Below the pieces are notes generated by a model, which was given only the letters and a program-made list of their open reading frames with translations, made no database searches and was not told the DNA's origin. A stretch of 64,000 nt of DNA from positions 12,834,001-12,898,000 of the forward strand of contig NC_088307.1 of the NCBI RefSeq assembly GCF_032854445.1, given 5' to 3'. The stretch is from Liolophura sinensis. Taxonomy: Eukaryota; Mollusca; Polyplacophora; Chitonida; Chitonidae. Positions 1-15,357 of this stretch are shown in pieces. The translations under genes and the position numbers were made by a program. Within the stretch, counting starts at the first letter, position 1, and the number at the start of each line of letters is the position of its first letter.

Positions 1-3000
1 GATTTGTGTCATGCACGTATATACCATGACATTTAAATCCATAATAGTCATAAACACCGAATACTAAATATTTCAGTAATATGTGTATAGGTTGTGCTGG
101 TCAAAACAATACAATATAATTAAAGACGCACAGAATAGAGAGTAAAACCAGAGCAGTGCGAACAGATATCATACAGATATCATACAATAGCATTAGACAG
201 GCAGCCATGTACCTTAACTCTAAAACTGAAATGTCGTCTTGTCAATCGACTGATTTGGTGGGTGGATGGATTAATGATTTGATTGGTTACAGGATTATCT
301 GATTAAAGTTGACCGATTTTTTTGGGATCGGTGTTTTAAGTCGTACTCAAGAGTATTTCACTTACACGATGGCGGAGGTCTTTATCCTGGGTGGAAAACG
401 GAGAGAGCCGGAGGAAACTTCACGACTATCCGTAGGCTACTCTTCATTAAATATTTAATTAATTAATTGCATCATATCACTGAATGATTTATTTTATTAA
501 CCTTAATAGATGATTCTTGATTCATTCACGAGCACAACCACCAACAATCGACACATTCCGATGTGCTGGCTGATTGATTGATCATTTTACCGATCTGTAT
601 TATAACGTGTTCAAATGGGTTGATAGCTTAATATCTCCAGATCGTCAAACAACTTTTTGTCAGTCTGCTAATATATTCAAGCTGTTCCACAAAACCGTTA
701 CAGAAGCTGTAACCTTTTACGGGTGTCAAATTGTATCCAGTTTTTAAATACGCTTTTGCGGATGTGTCATACAAAGCTTATCAGGTCGTCAAAACCGAAT
801 GACGTGGAAATGTACTGACGAAGACATAGACTGGTTCACCATCGGGTACACCAACCGTCACCGTATATACGAATACTGAAAGGGACATCTGGAACGATTT
901 AGGCCAGGGAGACAGGAGCTAGCAAGGTTCCCCTAACCCCGGGGAAGGTGGGAATGAGGGGTGACAATGTCATTCCGCCCGGGACGTCGAGCGAAGGCAG
1001 CGAGGGAGCGCCCTGGAATGCTACCCTCACTGTCACCGAGTTGGAAATTACTGATGTGGGGGACAAGCCGATGCAGTTGATGTGGGGTGGGGAGGGGAGG
1101 CTAATACACCATCAGTGGCCCAAGATATAGTTTTACACAAAGAGAACAGGCGTGTCACTGGGTCAGGCTAGTGGGATGTGGCCTGAGCAGTGGGTCTTAA
1201 AAACACTCCGGAAAACAAAGCCCTTAGTCCCCCCTTCCCTCAGAGGGATCTTCATAAAAGTGTGGTGGAAGAGTATGGCTGACCTTTGTCAACTGATGCA
1301 AATTTATTCTAAAATACACAAACAAATAAAATGAAATTCTGTCAAATTTCTCTTCAGATCTAAGTAACTTTTTGTAATCTTTTGTGTCTCGTGCAATGAA
1401 TATACACTGAAAGTGTCATAAGTTGATGTCAAGCTACTGAACAAAGCATAAAACAGGGCCTGAATTTAGTTGCTGCCCACTGACCAGTAGGTTATAACTG
1501 GTATTTGGTCACATCCATAATTCACCACTGAGTGATAATTAGTATTTTGCATGGCGATATATAATCTCATTGCTGAGTTGGTGTAATGAAATATTGATAT
1601 ATGTATAACTTAAAACAGTTATAATTGGTATGTGGTCACATATCACCTCGATAGAATGATAAGTTGTGTCTGCTGACAGGTATGAAGAATAAGCAGACAA
1701 GTATGAAGAATGAGTGGACGGAACTGCTATCTGATCCGAATACTTAGTTTTCTCGCCGGGGCCCAGCTGTATAAAACGTGTATTAGTTAATACCGGTATT
1801 TAGTCATATGATATGTTTACGATTTTCAGTAGAGAAAAAAAAAAGCAGCAACCGATAACGTTGAGATGTACAGAGACCAAACAGACGAGTAGCTGATTTT
1901 GTTCATATTTACTACTCTGTTACGTAATTTTTGGGGGCTAAGCACACAACTGAAAACTTGGCTTAAAGTTTAATCTGGTATAAAGTCTTAAGACGCTTTT
2001 GACCAACGGGTCCTTACGACAAACTTGATTTGTGCTGGCTTAAACGAAACTAAACATAGTCTACTGTTTACTAAATAAATGGTTTCTTCGATATATATGT
2101 GACATATTTATGAAAAAAAAAAAAAAAACGTTCAATCCATTTTCGACAAAAAGACGTGCCAGACCAGATGCTCACAACGTTAACCCATATTGTAATGTTT
2201 TCGCTTTGTCAAAACCATCTGCATTTTGTTCTTTAAAACCTTTCTCACCATGTCAGCTAGACTGTGCGGTATAAAACAGAAATGCCTATTAGGCTAGACA
2301 GACGGAACTTGTGAGAGTAGCTGTTACCGGCAGATTATATGCCCACGAAGCTATTTCCGGAATCGCCAAATCAGCCATGTTAGCGAGGTTAGTTATCGTC
2401 GGGACTTCTAAGAACTGGATCAGAGCGAGGGTCGGGTGTGGAGCGGTTATACGCAGAGTTCCCGGAGCTAAAGCGTGTATTCTCAGCAGTGACAGAATTT
2501 CTCCTGCCTCGGTAGCCTTGTACGGGGGCATAGGGAAAAGGGCGCAGATGGAATTTACTATCCGACGGCCCAGAGATTTACACCGTCAGAAAGCATCTGG
2601 CAGGGGCTATACGTTGCTGTGAAACTTCTGTCCCTAGCTTCGAGGCTAATCGCTGTGAAAGAGACTAGCATGTGGAATGTAAACGTATATGGGTTAATTG
2701 TTAGAATTACGTAACAAATCGCTGCCAGGATGCCGTCTTACTGAAATGAAGGTTTACTCTACGGTATCCCTTAGGAATGTCTTTGAGTGGATGTTTTACT
2801 AACAATGAACAGCACAACAGAAACAAAAGAAGCGCCTTGTTTTGTTAACTTGACCGATTTGTGAACGAAATTACCTCCGATACGTTGCTTTAGTTTCATT
2901 CACAACTTCCTGTTCCAGGAACGTTATATTTTTGTCAATACAAGCTAAATTTTCGAAATGTAAATTAAAACCATAAACCCTAGGTGATGTACATTTGAAA

Positions 3001-5400
3001 TTTAATTTTAACTCATTGGAGAACCTGAAGTGTAGGAGATATAGAGAAAATTACGCATTATTTATATTAATAACCTCCACTATGATAAATGCCAATTACA
3101 AATATGCAAAGCGTCAGTCCACTTTTATATGAAATAAAGCGGTAAATCAGCTTATCAGCTCTATTTTTTGCTGTTCCAAGTGAAGGAATGGGATATAAGT
3201 ACGACTTTGACATATATTACGTGTGTCTTCCGTTTGTATATCCAAAGGACCTGAATTTAATACCATCTCACAAAAAACACCAAATGAAATGTCCGGAACA
3301 AAATGAAGCTAATTTCTAAAAATGTTCCATTAGAGAATGGACGTCATTAAAATTCCTGCTTGAGTTCAGCTTAAGACTTTTTACTTGAGCTACGGATGGG
3401 GATCGAGTTGTGTGTGAATAAAACATAAACAATACGAAAAGAAACTAGAATACGAAGCTACGCGCATGTGTGTAGATGGTCTATTTTTAACGGTTCCGCA
3501 TACTAAGCCGGTCTGTGTAGTACCAGATACGGTTATATCGGCAGACCCTTGCAGCAGATTCATTGAGAAATACTTGTCTCTGCACCTCCCAACTGCTACG
3601 CTTTAAGAGAATGTTTAAGGCTCTAGAATGCCTCTTTACAAACTGTTCCAAGGTAAAATTAAAGTGGACAGAAAAAACAGGAATTTCAATATTTCAGTAA
3701 ATTTCACAGTTCTTGTAAGTGTTCATAAAATGTAGCAACTTAGATGACCTCCATCACCATGGTTAAGCAGAATTATACCTAAAAATACACTGATTTTTAT
3801 AGCAATTAGTTCGATGTCACATGCTAGAAAGTGTCAACGTTTATATATCGAACAGCTTTCTCTTTTTCATTCAGGCAATAAGCGTGGATGTCCTTTCAAT
3901 ATCTTCACCTAAATATACTTGTTGAATCTGGCTCTTTGGCACATGCAAGCTAATACAGACGACATGCGTTACGTGCATGTCGGAGAGCAACGATGTAAAG
4001 TGGTTTATTTTTAGTCGTAGATTGCCGTTCTGTCGACTGTTCGTTCTAAAGAGACCGTGCTATGACGTTAGTCTCGATCTAGTTTGGCACAAGGTCGGTA
4101 AACCCCCTTCGGGAAAACCTGCAGCTCAGTTCCATATTCCGTTGAATTATCTCGTCTGCAAGAAAACCTCTGACGTCAACAGAAACCATTTTCCTCTACT
4201 ACAAACTGTCGTCCCGTACTCATCAAAGCTCGAAATGATTACTTCCCCTTGGTCTTTATCATTAAACATGGGAGATTCTCACCGAGATGCTGGAGCTACC
4301 GCTGCTCGCTAGCGAGAACTCTGGTTTGGGACAGCGCCAAGATGAGGTACACTGACATAATAATGGTATCAGTCTCGGTGTCTTCGACACAGGAATACAG
4401 AGCCTACATATATCCAGCCTGCTGACTCAGTATATTCCCGACAGAAAATGCTCAGCCACTTTTCTACCCGTTGTACAGCACAATGCCCCAACGTGTACCG
4501 ACGTCGAGGTTAAAAAAAATGATCTAAGTCATAATAAAAGCTTTTATAAAGCGTCATTTAGAGCCTTACACGTGATCTTGTCCAACGTGTATCCGTTTAA
4601 TGTAAAAGCCTATAGCACATCGAATCTGTCCAGCGCAGCGAATGTAGTATGATAGTTAACATACTACATCTGCTGAAAACGTTAAACTGTCTTTTTCTGT
4701 CGGGAAAACTGTCTCGATAATCTGTCCCGTGCTTAACTACCAGTTTCAGAAGTCACACAACTTCAAGTTCATTAATTTTTTTTCTCTGCTGTACGTTTTG
4801 TATATTAAGCTTGTGTAGTGAATAATGATGTGTTATTATTATTAATAATGTGTAGTGACTTGGAGCCAAGGCGTTGCAACTCTCGAAGATGTCCTTCATT
4901 CCTATTATCTGCTTGCACTTCACTTGAAATAAAACGTTGAATGTGTTAAGATTTCGTCAACACAACCTTGGTTAAGAAACTTAATATAAAAGCAAAAGTG
5001 CAACGCCCATTTACAAAAAAAAAACTATCACAACATTGCTAATTTGCGAACTTGTTTTTTTTTCTAAAAACACAGGGAAAATGTTAATGGTGTACATTTA
5101 AGTTAGGTTTAACCGACCTGCCTGGTTTACTACAAACCACCTCAAACAGTAAATTCGTGTAATAGCCGAAGGTTTGTACAGGCTGCAAAGTTGTCCTCCG
5201 GTCTCTACGGATGTCAACACTCGGATACAATTTCGGAAAGTCTACCATCTCTTTTCCCCGCACCCACTGTGACAGGGTTCCCGGGATGCGTAACCATGGT
5301 AATGGAATCGTGCTCGCCCAACAGTTTAATAGCCAAAACAGGTCAGATGGTCTACCGCGCGGGTGACCTCTGACCCTCTCGTTCTGAATACATTACATCG
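1..5400. other. Non-coding region upstream of actin
   Basis: I recognise no gene here. The sequence is mostly AT-rich, with many stops in all frames. Two slightly GC-richer islands (about 900-1,340 and 2,290-2,620) hold open stretches of 60-103 codons on one or both strands, and 3,977-4,312 holds 111 open codons on the plus strand. None shows a family motif, and none is linked by convincing splice sites. A degraded SINE copy lies near 315-440. Confidence 0.5.
315..440 (-). repeat. SINE-A fragment (3' half)
   Basis: In reverse orientation this matches the 3' half of the SINE-A family: the tail motif GAGTACGGCGTAAAACACC in degraded form, then the GTATAAGTGAAATATTCTTG and CACCATAATG-like segments. 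The tRNA-like head is missing. Confidence 0.6.
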
Positions 5401-5446
5401 CCACTCGGCGTCGTGCTCCGTCGGATTTGTCCGAGAGTAGCTATGT

Positions 5447-5456
5447 CCATATATGG
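5447..5456 (+). promoter_or_regulatory. CArG box (serum response element)
   Basis: The palindrome CCATATATGG fits CC(A/T)6GG exactly. It lies about 66 bp upstream of a TATA-like box and about 200 bp upstream of the actin ATG. CArG boxes bound by SRF are the classic control element of animal actin genes, so the position supports a real promoter element. Occupancy is inferred. Confidence 0.7.
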
Positions 5457-5512
5457 CGATCGGAACCTCTAAGAGATGGCCGGTTCTAGGAAAGCGGGCT
5501 GGGGAAGCGGCG

Positions 5513-5520
5513 AATAAAAG
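5513..5520 (+). promoter_or_regulatory. TATA-like box of actin
   Basis: AATAAAAG lies about 25-30 bp upstream of a plausible start near 5,541-5,548 (TTCACCAG), 141 bp before the actin ATG. Its spacing from the CArG box fits a core promoter. An untranslated first exon with its own intron cannot be excluded. Confidence 0.45.
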
Positions 5521-5644
5521 CGCTGGTGGCACCAGTCTCGTTCACCAGTCTTGAAAGACAGTGGAAGCATAAGGGTCGGACGGATACCCACGGTTTTTAG
5601 GCTTGAGTCTTTTAGTTTCTTTGGGAGCACTCAACTCACTCTAA

Positions 5645-8424
<2,780 letters not shown>

Positions 8425-8890
8425 ACTAAAAAATTTAGGACACTATCAAAGACTCCAACAAATGTCTTTCTGTCTCAAATGGTTTTTATTTTAAACCGTT
8501 GTTTTTTTTACGTGGGAATCTGTGTCTGCTTCATCCGACCACAGAACCGGAAGTAACACTGACACCACCTGGCGGCGGAAAATTTCTTGACTGGTTCACG
8601 AGAAAATCTTTGAACTGTCTCTATATGGCGAATGATTTCCATCAAGAGCGAGTTGATTTTTAAAAAAAAATATTATACTGCCATCTGTTAACTCATGTTA
8701 ATTTATGTTAAGGAAATGGGGAAATATTTTAAGATTGAAGATCTTTTATAACCACTTGTGATGTTGTAGAGCGATTTCGATGAGATTATAAAAGATTTTT
8801 GTGACAGAAAAGGAAAGACGAATTTCTCAAACAAGCAGCTCCCGAACTCAAACACCGAATTCAGGCAATAAAAAGAATACCCTAGAACAA
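8425..8890 (+). other. Actin 3' UTR with polyadenylation signal
   Basis: The likely 3' untranslated region follows the stop. AATAAA at 8,867-8,872 is the first canonical poly(A) signal downstream of the stop. The end is approximate. Confidence 0.5.
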
Positions 8891-10730
8891 TTCCTCGTTG
8901 TACGAATTGAGCTGATTTTAATTTATCTTTTCAGACGTAAAGGGAAAATTTACATTACCCTTTAAATTTTTTTTATGTTTAATTTAAAAGGAAAATGGCG
9001 ATACCTTTGCACGTTGTATATGTAAACCTCATGGTCTCATTATTTTGCGATATTTGGGTCACGTGATAATCACCCGATTAACGCAACCAATCAATAGAAT
9101 CCAACCGGGTCTACTTTAAATAAAAGAGAAAAACTTGTACATAACAAAATTTTGTCTATGGTGCTTTTTGGCATGGCCGCTTCACGACTTATTTGTGTTG
9201 AGCTTGAAGATGTCGGAACTTGAAGATTTAAGGGTCCGGAGAAATGTACGAGGCAAATGACTCAAATGCGATTGTGTCATATTTTTGCGGTTTCCTAGCA
9301 GTCAGTTATAATCAAATCCAGTGGTTCATTCCTACAAGGCTGACTGACACGAAATCATGGTTCATCAGGTAAAACAACAGTCGGAAATTAAGTGGTGCTG
9401 TTCCAAGAAACAACTGATTCATGCAGCTGATCAGACATAACCGTACAACAAAAAAGGTTTCGATCTAAAACTTACAAATATTGTGGTCACCCGGATGTGG
9501 ATTTATTGATTGGGTGATTCGTCGGCTCATTGGCTGATTGATTACTTTACTGTTCAGCTGACTGGAAAGCTAGCTGATTGATCGATTGATCATGTTGACC
9601 GATTGATTGTACAAGTCGAACGTATCACACTCTTTTGTTTAATCGTCGGGTTATTATTATCTAGGTCCACCTAAAGTATGAATCACTATGAATTTGAAAG
9701 TCATGGTGACCTGGTGGTGAAACGATTATGTGATCTGACACCGATTCAACTGACTAATATGTGGATTGATTGATTGAGTGAATGATTACTTTTCTAACTG
9801 ATAGATAAGTTGACCGATAGCAAAAACTAACAATGAAAATCACAAATACAATTGTCTGCCTTGTACTTCGCTAACAATAGCTGATAAACAGTACATAACC
9901 TGGTTACCTGGCAGGCTCTTCGTTCGGAAGTCATGAGTTCGATTCCAGCTGTTTATGATTTGTCTTTAAGCCATGACAACATAACATTTATAAGGCATTT
10001 TTCCACTTCTTATTCAGTGGTAACAAAATCACAATACTTGAGCACGGGGACAAACTTACAAGAGATGTATGAAATACGCACAAAAGTGGGCTACTTAATT
10101 CGCTCAAGGGTACCGTAGTTTGCGCAGGTGTTATACAATTATGCAAGTAGATATGTCCTGTATTCGGGAAATTGACGTCCACAATATCTCCCTCATTCAC
10201 ACCACAACCTATAGGCCCACAAATGTAAAAAATCATCGTGGAGAACGTACGTGTACTTTTTGAGACTTTCCCCTATACGTGGTTTCAAGTTCCACCAATC
10301 AAATAAAATAAAAAAATAAATGAACAGGTCAAGGACTGCACATACAACAGATACTTCCCTAAGAGTCCACCAAATAAATTTCAAGATATATTGTATGTCA
10401 TTACTATGGGTTGAAGAAAAAAAGAATGAAAGAAACTTCGCCCTGCATCTAGAGGAAGACTAGTATAAGGGAGTTCGGGATACACTACTCACTGCATCAA
10501 GTGAAGGCAATCTTCCTCACGTAAGTAATCCAAAACTAGTCGAAAAACCGCAGGCTACGGACAGACCTTCCCACGCACAACCGGAGAGGGAGCCACCATC
10601 TGGGCTTTAACTGAGAACGATCGCATTGGCGAGAGGCTCCTGGGTCATTGTGCTGTGATGGCACGCTAACCACTAAGCCGCGGCTCAAATGACGAGAAAC
10701 GTTTACAACAGACAGGCTCGGAGAAAGACA
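8891..10730. other. Intergenic region, no gene seen
   Basis: This is AT-rich intergenic DNA between the actin 3' end and the 3' end of the minus-strand CAP gene. It carries stretches rich in ATTGATTGAT-type repeats (about 9,500-9,800) and a SINE-A head fragment at its right end. No coding signal was found. Confidence 0.5.
10540..10690 (-). repeat. SINE-A head fragment
   Basis: The reverse orientation shows the tRNA-like head of SINE-A: a degraded TGGCTCAGTTGG-type A box, AATGACCCAGGAGCCTCTC, and the CGTGGGAAGGTCTG segment. The 3' tail is missing, so this is a 3'-truncated copy. Confidence 0.65.
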
Positions 10731-10766
10731 CACACACACAAAAACACAACAAAGACTTCCAAAATT

Positions 10767-10772
10767 TTTATT
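10767..10772 (-). terminator. Polyadenylation signal of the CAP gene
   Basis: AATAAA on the minus strand lies about 120 bp downstream of the stop codon of the CAP/ShKT gene. It is the nearest canonical signal. Confidence 0.55.
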
Positions 10773-10893
10773 ACATGTTCACAGCAACGATGTTTATGTA
10801 TATATACTCCTGTATGTCGTTGAATTGGAATCAAGAATTGCTGTCTTATCGAACGCTGAGTCTCTGGTGGGTCAACCGTTGGACTTGTTCACT

Positions 10894-13800
10894 TCAAACG
10901 GTACCGCAAAGATAGATTCTATAAAAAAATGAAAATGGGAGTAACATGGAGACATGGTGCATGACATTAAATCATGTGATATCCTGATTTGTTTGTGTGT
11001 GGGGTGGGGGGGGGGGTTGTTTCATTTTTATTTTTTCTTGTCGTTTTGTGGGTTTTGTTAAAGGAGAAGAAAACTATGGGCTGAAAAGGGCACATTTTTT
11101 CTATCTGGTGGTGCCTGCTGCATAATTTTGCGATTTTTCCTCGGAATACATGTAAAGTCTGAAAACGTCAACACTGTCATAAACGGCTAAGCTGGTGGTT
11201 TCTCCTCCTGGAAATTCTCCTCCTAACACAGAAAGACTTCAGGACTAGTTCTTAGGGATGTCGCCCACAGTGGATTTTGGCGCTAACTTTATTTATAATT
11301 TATCATCTTGAGATACATATTAGAATATTTTTATGGCATGTACCTGTGAGGAAATGCATATTCTTTTCAATGGTATTTGTTTGTAATTTAAGTTTTCTTC
11401 TCCTTTAAAGCATGCAGAGGCTAGTTATTCCCACCAGTCTCTTCACTTTATAAAAAGGAAGTACTCCATGTTTCAAATTACTTAACCCGTCCAGACACAG
11501 CATTTCTCTTTCAAGTCAGACAAATTTTCAGAAAAATTTGTTTACTTACTCGCACCACTCTCAGCAATTCTCTCCCCTATAAAACAAGGACACGGTGTTC
11601 ACTTACTCGCACCAAGTTGTCATTCAGGTAAGGAAAATGCTTAGCGTTAGATGGATTTTCTTATTCGCACCATACCCCGAAATCTTCTTTCCATGTAAGG
11701 CAAGTGCTCAGTCCGACTTACTTGCACCACGCTCTGGAGTTCAACTTTATGTAAGACAAGTACTCGGTGTTTACTTACTCGCACCACAAGTCTCCTTCAT
11801 GTAAGACAAGTGTTCGGTATCTATTTACTCACACCAGGCACCGTAATTATCACTTAAAGTATTAAGGTATTAAAGGCAAGTGTAATTCTCTTTCATGTAA
11901 GATAAGTATTTACCCGGTGATTACTCACTCGCTTCACAATTCTCCTCGATGTTTACTTACTTGCAACACGTCACGCATTTCTTCTTCACGTAAGGCAAGT
12001 ATATACTCGATGTTACTTACTCGCACCACGCCCCGCAGTTCTCTCTCACGTAAAGCAAGTATATCCTCGGTGTTTACTTACTCGCACCACGCCCCGCAGT
12101 TCTCTCACACGTAAAGCAAGTATATACTCGGTGTTTACTCCCTCGCCCCTCGCCCCACGCCCCGCAGTTCTCTCTCACGTAAAGCAAGTATATCCTCGGT
12201 GTTTACTTACTCGCAGAACGCCCCGCAGTTCTCCTTCATGTAAGGGAAGTACTCGGTCCCAGGTTTACAGTACGTGTCATAGTCCCAGGTGTTACAACAG
12301 CTGTCCTTGTCTGTCACACACACTGTGTCGTTAAACACACCTGGATAAAAAAAACGTGTACATTTACTCTCAAAAAATAATTTCTTTTCTTTCTGTTAAA
12401 TTAAACACAAAATATGTTGTTTGAGTGATGCTAGAGTGGATTTGGTTATTATGGCAGATTATTCCGCTAGATATGAACACCCTTTGTATTAATTCAACAT
12501 AAAGATTATATCAGACTAACGGGATCTTATGTATGACAAAGTATTATGTTATTATGGTATTATAACTCAAATAACTTTCTGTTAAAATTAACAGATTCAT
12601 CATTTTAGGGTAATGAGTAATTGGATAAGTATATATTTATTTATTTATTCATTTGATTTATGGATAAAAGAGGTACAAGGCGACATTAATTTAAGATTCA
12701 ACGCAGGTATTTAAGACCGCCATGTGGACGGTTAAATTTAAAATTGGACAAAGGATTTGATTAATTAATTTATTTATTTGATTGGTGTTTTACGCCGTAC
12801 TCAACAATATTTCACTTTTACGACGGCGGTCAGCATTATGGTGGGAGGAAACCGGGCACAGCCCGGGGGAAACACACGACCATCCGCAGGTTGCTGGCAG
12901 ACATTCTCACGTACAGCCGGAGAGGAAGACAGCATGAGCTGGACTTGAACTCACAACGACTGAATTGGTGAGAGGCTCCTGGGTAATTACGCTGCGCTAG
13001 CGCGCTAACCAACACAGCCACAGAAGCCCCCGAAGGATGTGAAGATGGACGAATAGATGGGATGGTGAACGGATTCACACAAAGATGGACGATAGGGTTG
13101 ACAAGTAAAAAATTGGAAAAATTCAAGTTCGTGTAGGTAGACGAATAGAACAAAGGAATAATAGTTCCATGTAAATTTATGACACTTGACTGCTCACAGA
13201 GTGGTTAGATCACTGGTATATTATATTTATATTTTATTATATTTTTTATATTATATATATTTTTATACAAAAACAAACACTATCACCTACCTTCAAAAAA
13301 AAAACCTATCTGTAAAATTTAAACGTCTGAGTGATGAACGAATGTACATGTGTGTTCTGTTATTGCAATAGAGTATACTGTCATTACAGCAGATTATTAA
13401 GTTAATTATTGCACACATATCCTGTTAACTAAACACAGAGATTGTATTAGAGAGGATATTATGTTGAATATGACACAGTAACATGTTACAATAACAATAC
13501 ATTCTAACATCACTCTGACAATAACTCTTAAATTTAACAGATTATCACCAAAATATTAAATTAATAAACACGACTTTAATCCTTAATAGACTGAGATGTA
13601 ATTAAGTTTATCTCCATTCTGAAAAGTAGACGAATATTTCTGAAATGACTTACGGCATTGAGCATCAACCGCGGGATCACACACTCCTGAAACAACAATA
13701 ATATAATCCAATCTTTAGAAATTATGCAAACAATGGTAGAATCAGAAACCGTGATAAACTGCATTATTTCCCCCTTATTACACATCAGCACAAAATAATA

Positions 13801-15259
13801 TCTATTTTGGTTACCTGTAGTGCACATCTCTGTGAAAATACGGCATTTTTTTTAAATTTAAATTTAAAAAAAATATTAAGTGTTAATTAAAGGTACACTA
13901 TAAATTTACTGCACTGGTTTCGTTCCCATATCGTAGCTGTATCAAGGTTGCAGTAAGAGGATAGCTGGTGCAAGGTACAACACGTACTTATTGTAAGAGT
14001 TTCCGTCACATGTTAAACTTCAGGTATACTCAACACTTACTGCACCTTTTTTTCTCACCCACATATGATATACCCCTGTTTGAGTCCATTGCTTTCTGGT
14101 TCACACATCGTAGCTGATCAAGTTTGCAGTAAAAACAAACCTCCTTTACCGGTGCATCATATGATATACGTTTTATGTGATATATTTCTGCGTCATGGTT
14201 GCAGTAGAAACACCATGTACTTACTGCACTGGTTGCATTCACATATCGAAACTGGATCTAGCTTGCAGTGATAACATAGCTGGTTCACGAGTACACCGTA
14301 TGCTTACTGCACTGGTTGCGTTCACATATCGAAGCTGGGTCAAGGTTGCAGTAAGAACACAGCTGGTTCACGAGTACACCGTATGCTTACCGCACTGGTT
14401 GCGTTCACTTACCGTAGCTGGGTCTGGAATGCAGTGGGAACATAGCCGGTTCACGAGTACACCGTATACTTACTGCATTGGTTGCGTTCACATATCGAAG
14501 CTGGGTCAAGGTTGCAGTAAGAACACAGCTGGTTCACGAGTACACCGTATGTTTACCGCACTGGTTGCGTGCACTTACCGTAGCTGGGTCTGGAATGCAG
14601 TGGGAACATAGCCGGTTCATGAGTACACCGTATACTTACTGCATTGGTTGCGTTCACATATGGTAGCTGGATCTAGGTTGCAGTAAGAGCAAGGTTCATC
14701 ACTGGCTAAGTACGGATGTTCGTCCTCAAAACCTCCTCTGTTAAGAAAACCAACATAATTCACCTTAAACACTGATTAGTCACAGTTTTTATTCATATAT
14801 TTTCTATAGTACTCCTGCATAAAAGCAACACACATGGCATTTTCACCGTCACAATTTTTGCAACATGGTCAACGTCGTACAATTCCATGACAATGCGAAG
14901 CTACGATTTAAATATTTTCAAGAACACTCACAATGAAATCTCAACTACGTAAGCACATGTAAATACACAGAAGAAATTATAACCAAAATAAACATGACCA
15001 TGGGGAGATTTTATTATCATAGCAAGTAAATCATCAAATTCTCGATGGTATAAATATTTCCAAAGTTAACCTCTTTCTGCCATAATATAGCTTGAGAGTA
15101 GCAGAAAAGTAGCAATCACTCATTCGTTTATCCATTCAGTCAATCTGCTCTTTAAATGTACTTGACTTTAGCATAACGTGTAAGAGTCAAGTCCAGTGTC
15201 AGGATATAGTGCGAGGGTATACATATACGTCATATACATAGGCGTCATATTTGACGTCA

Positions 15260-15357
<98 letters not shown>

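Noticed and set aside
3977-4312. 111-codon plus-strand frame
   Set aside because: No recognisable family, no splice partners, ordinary composition; probably chance.
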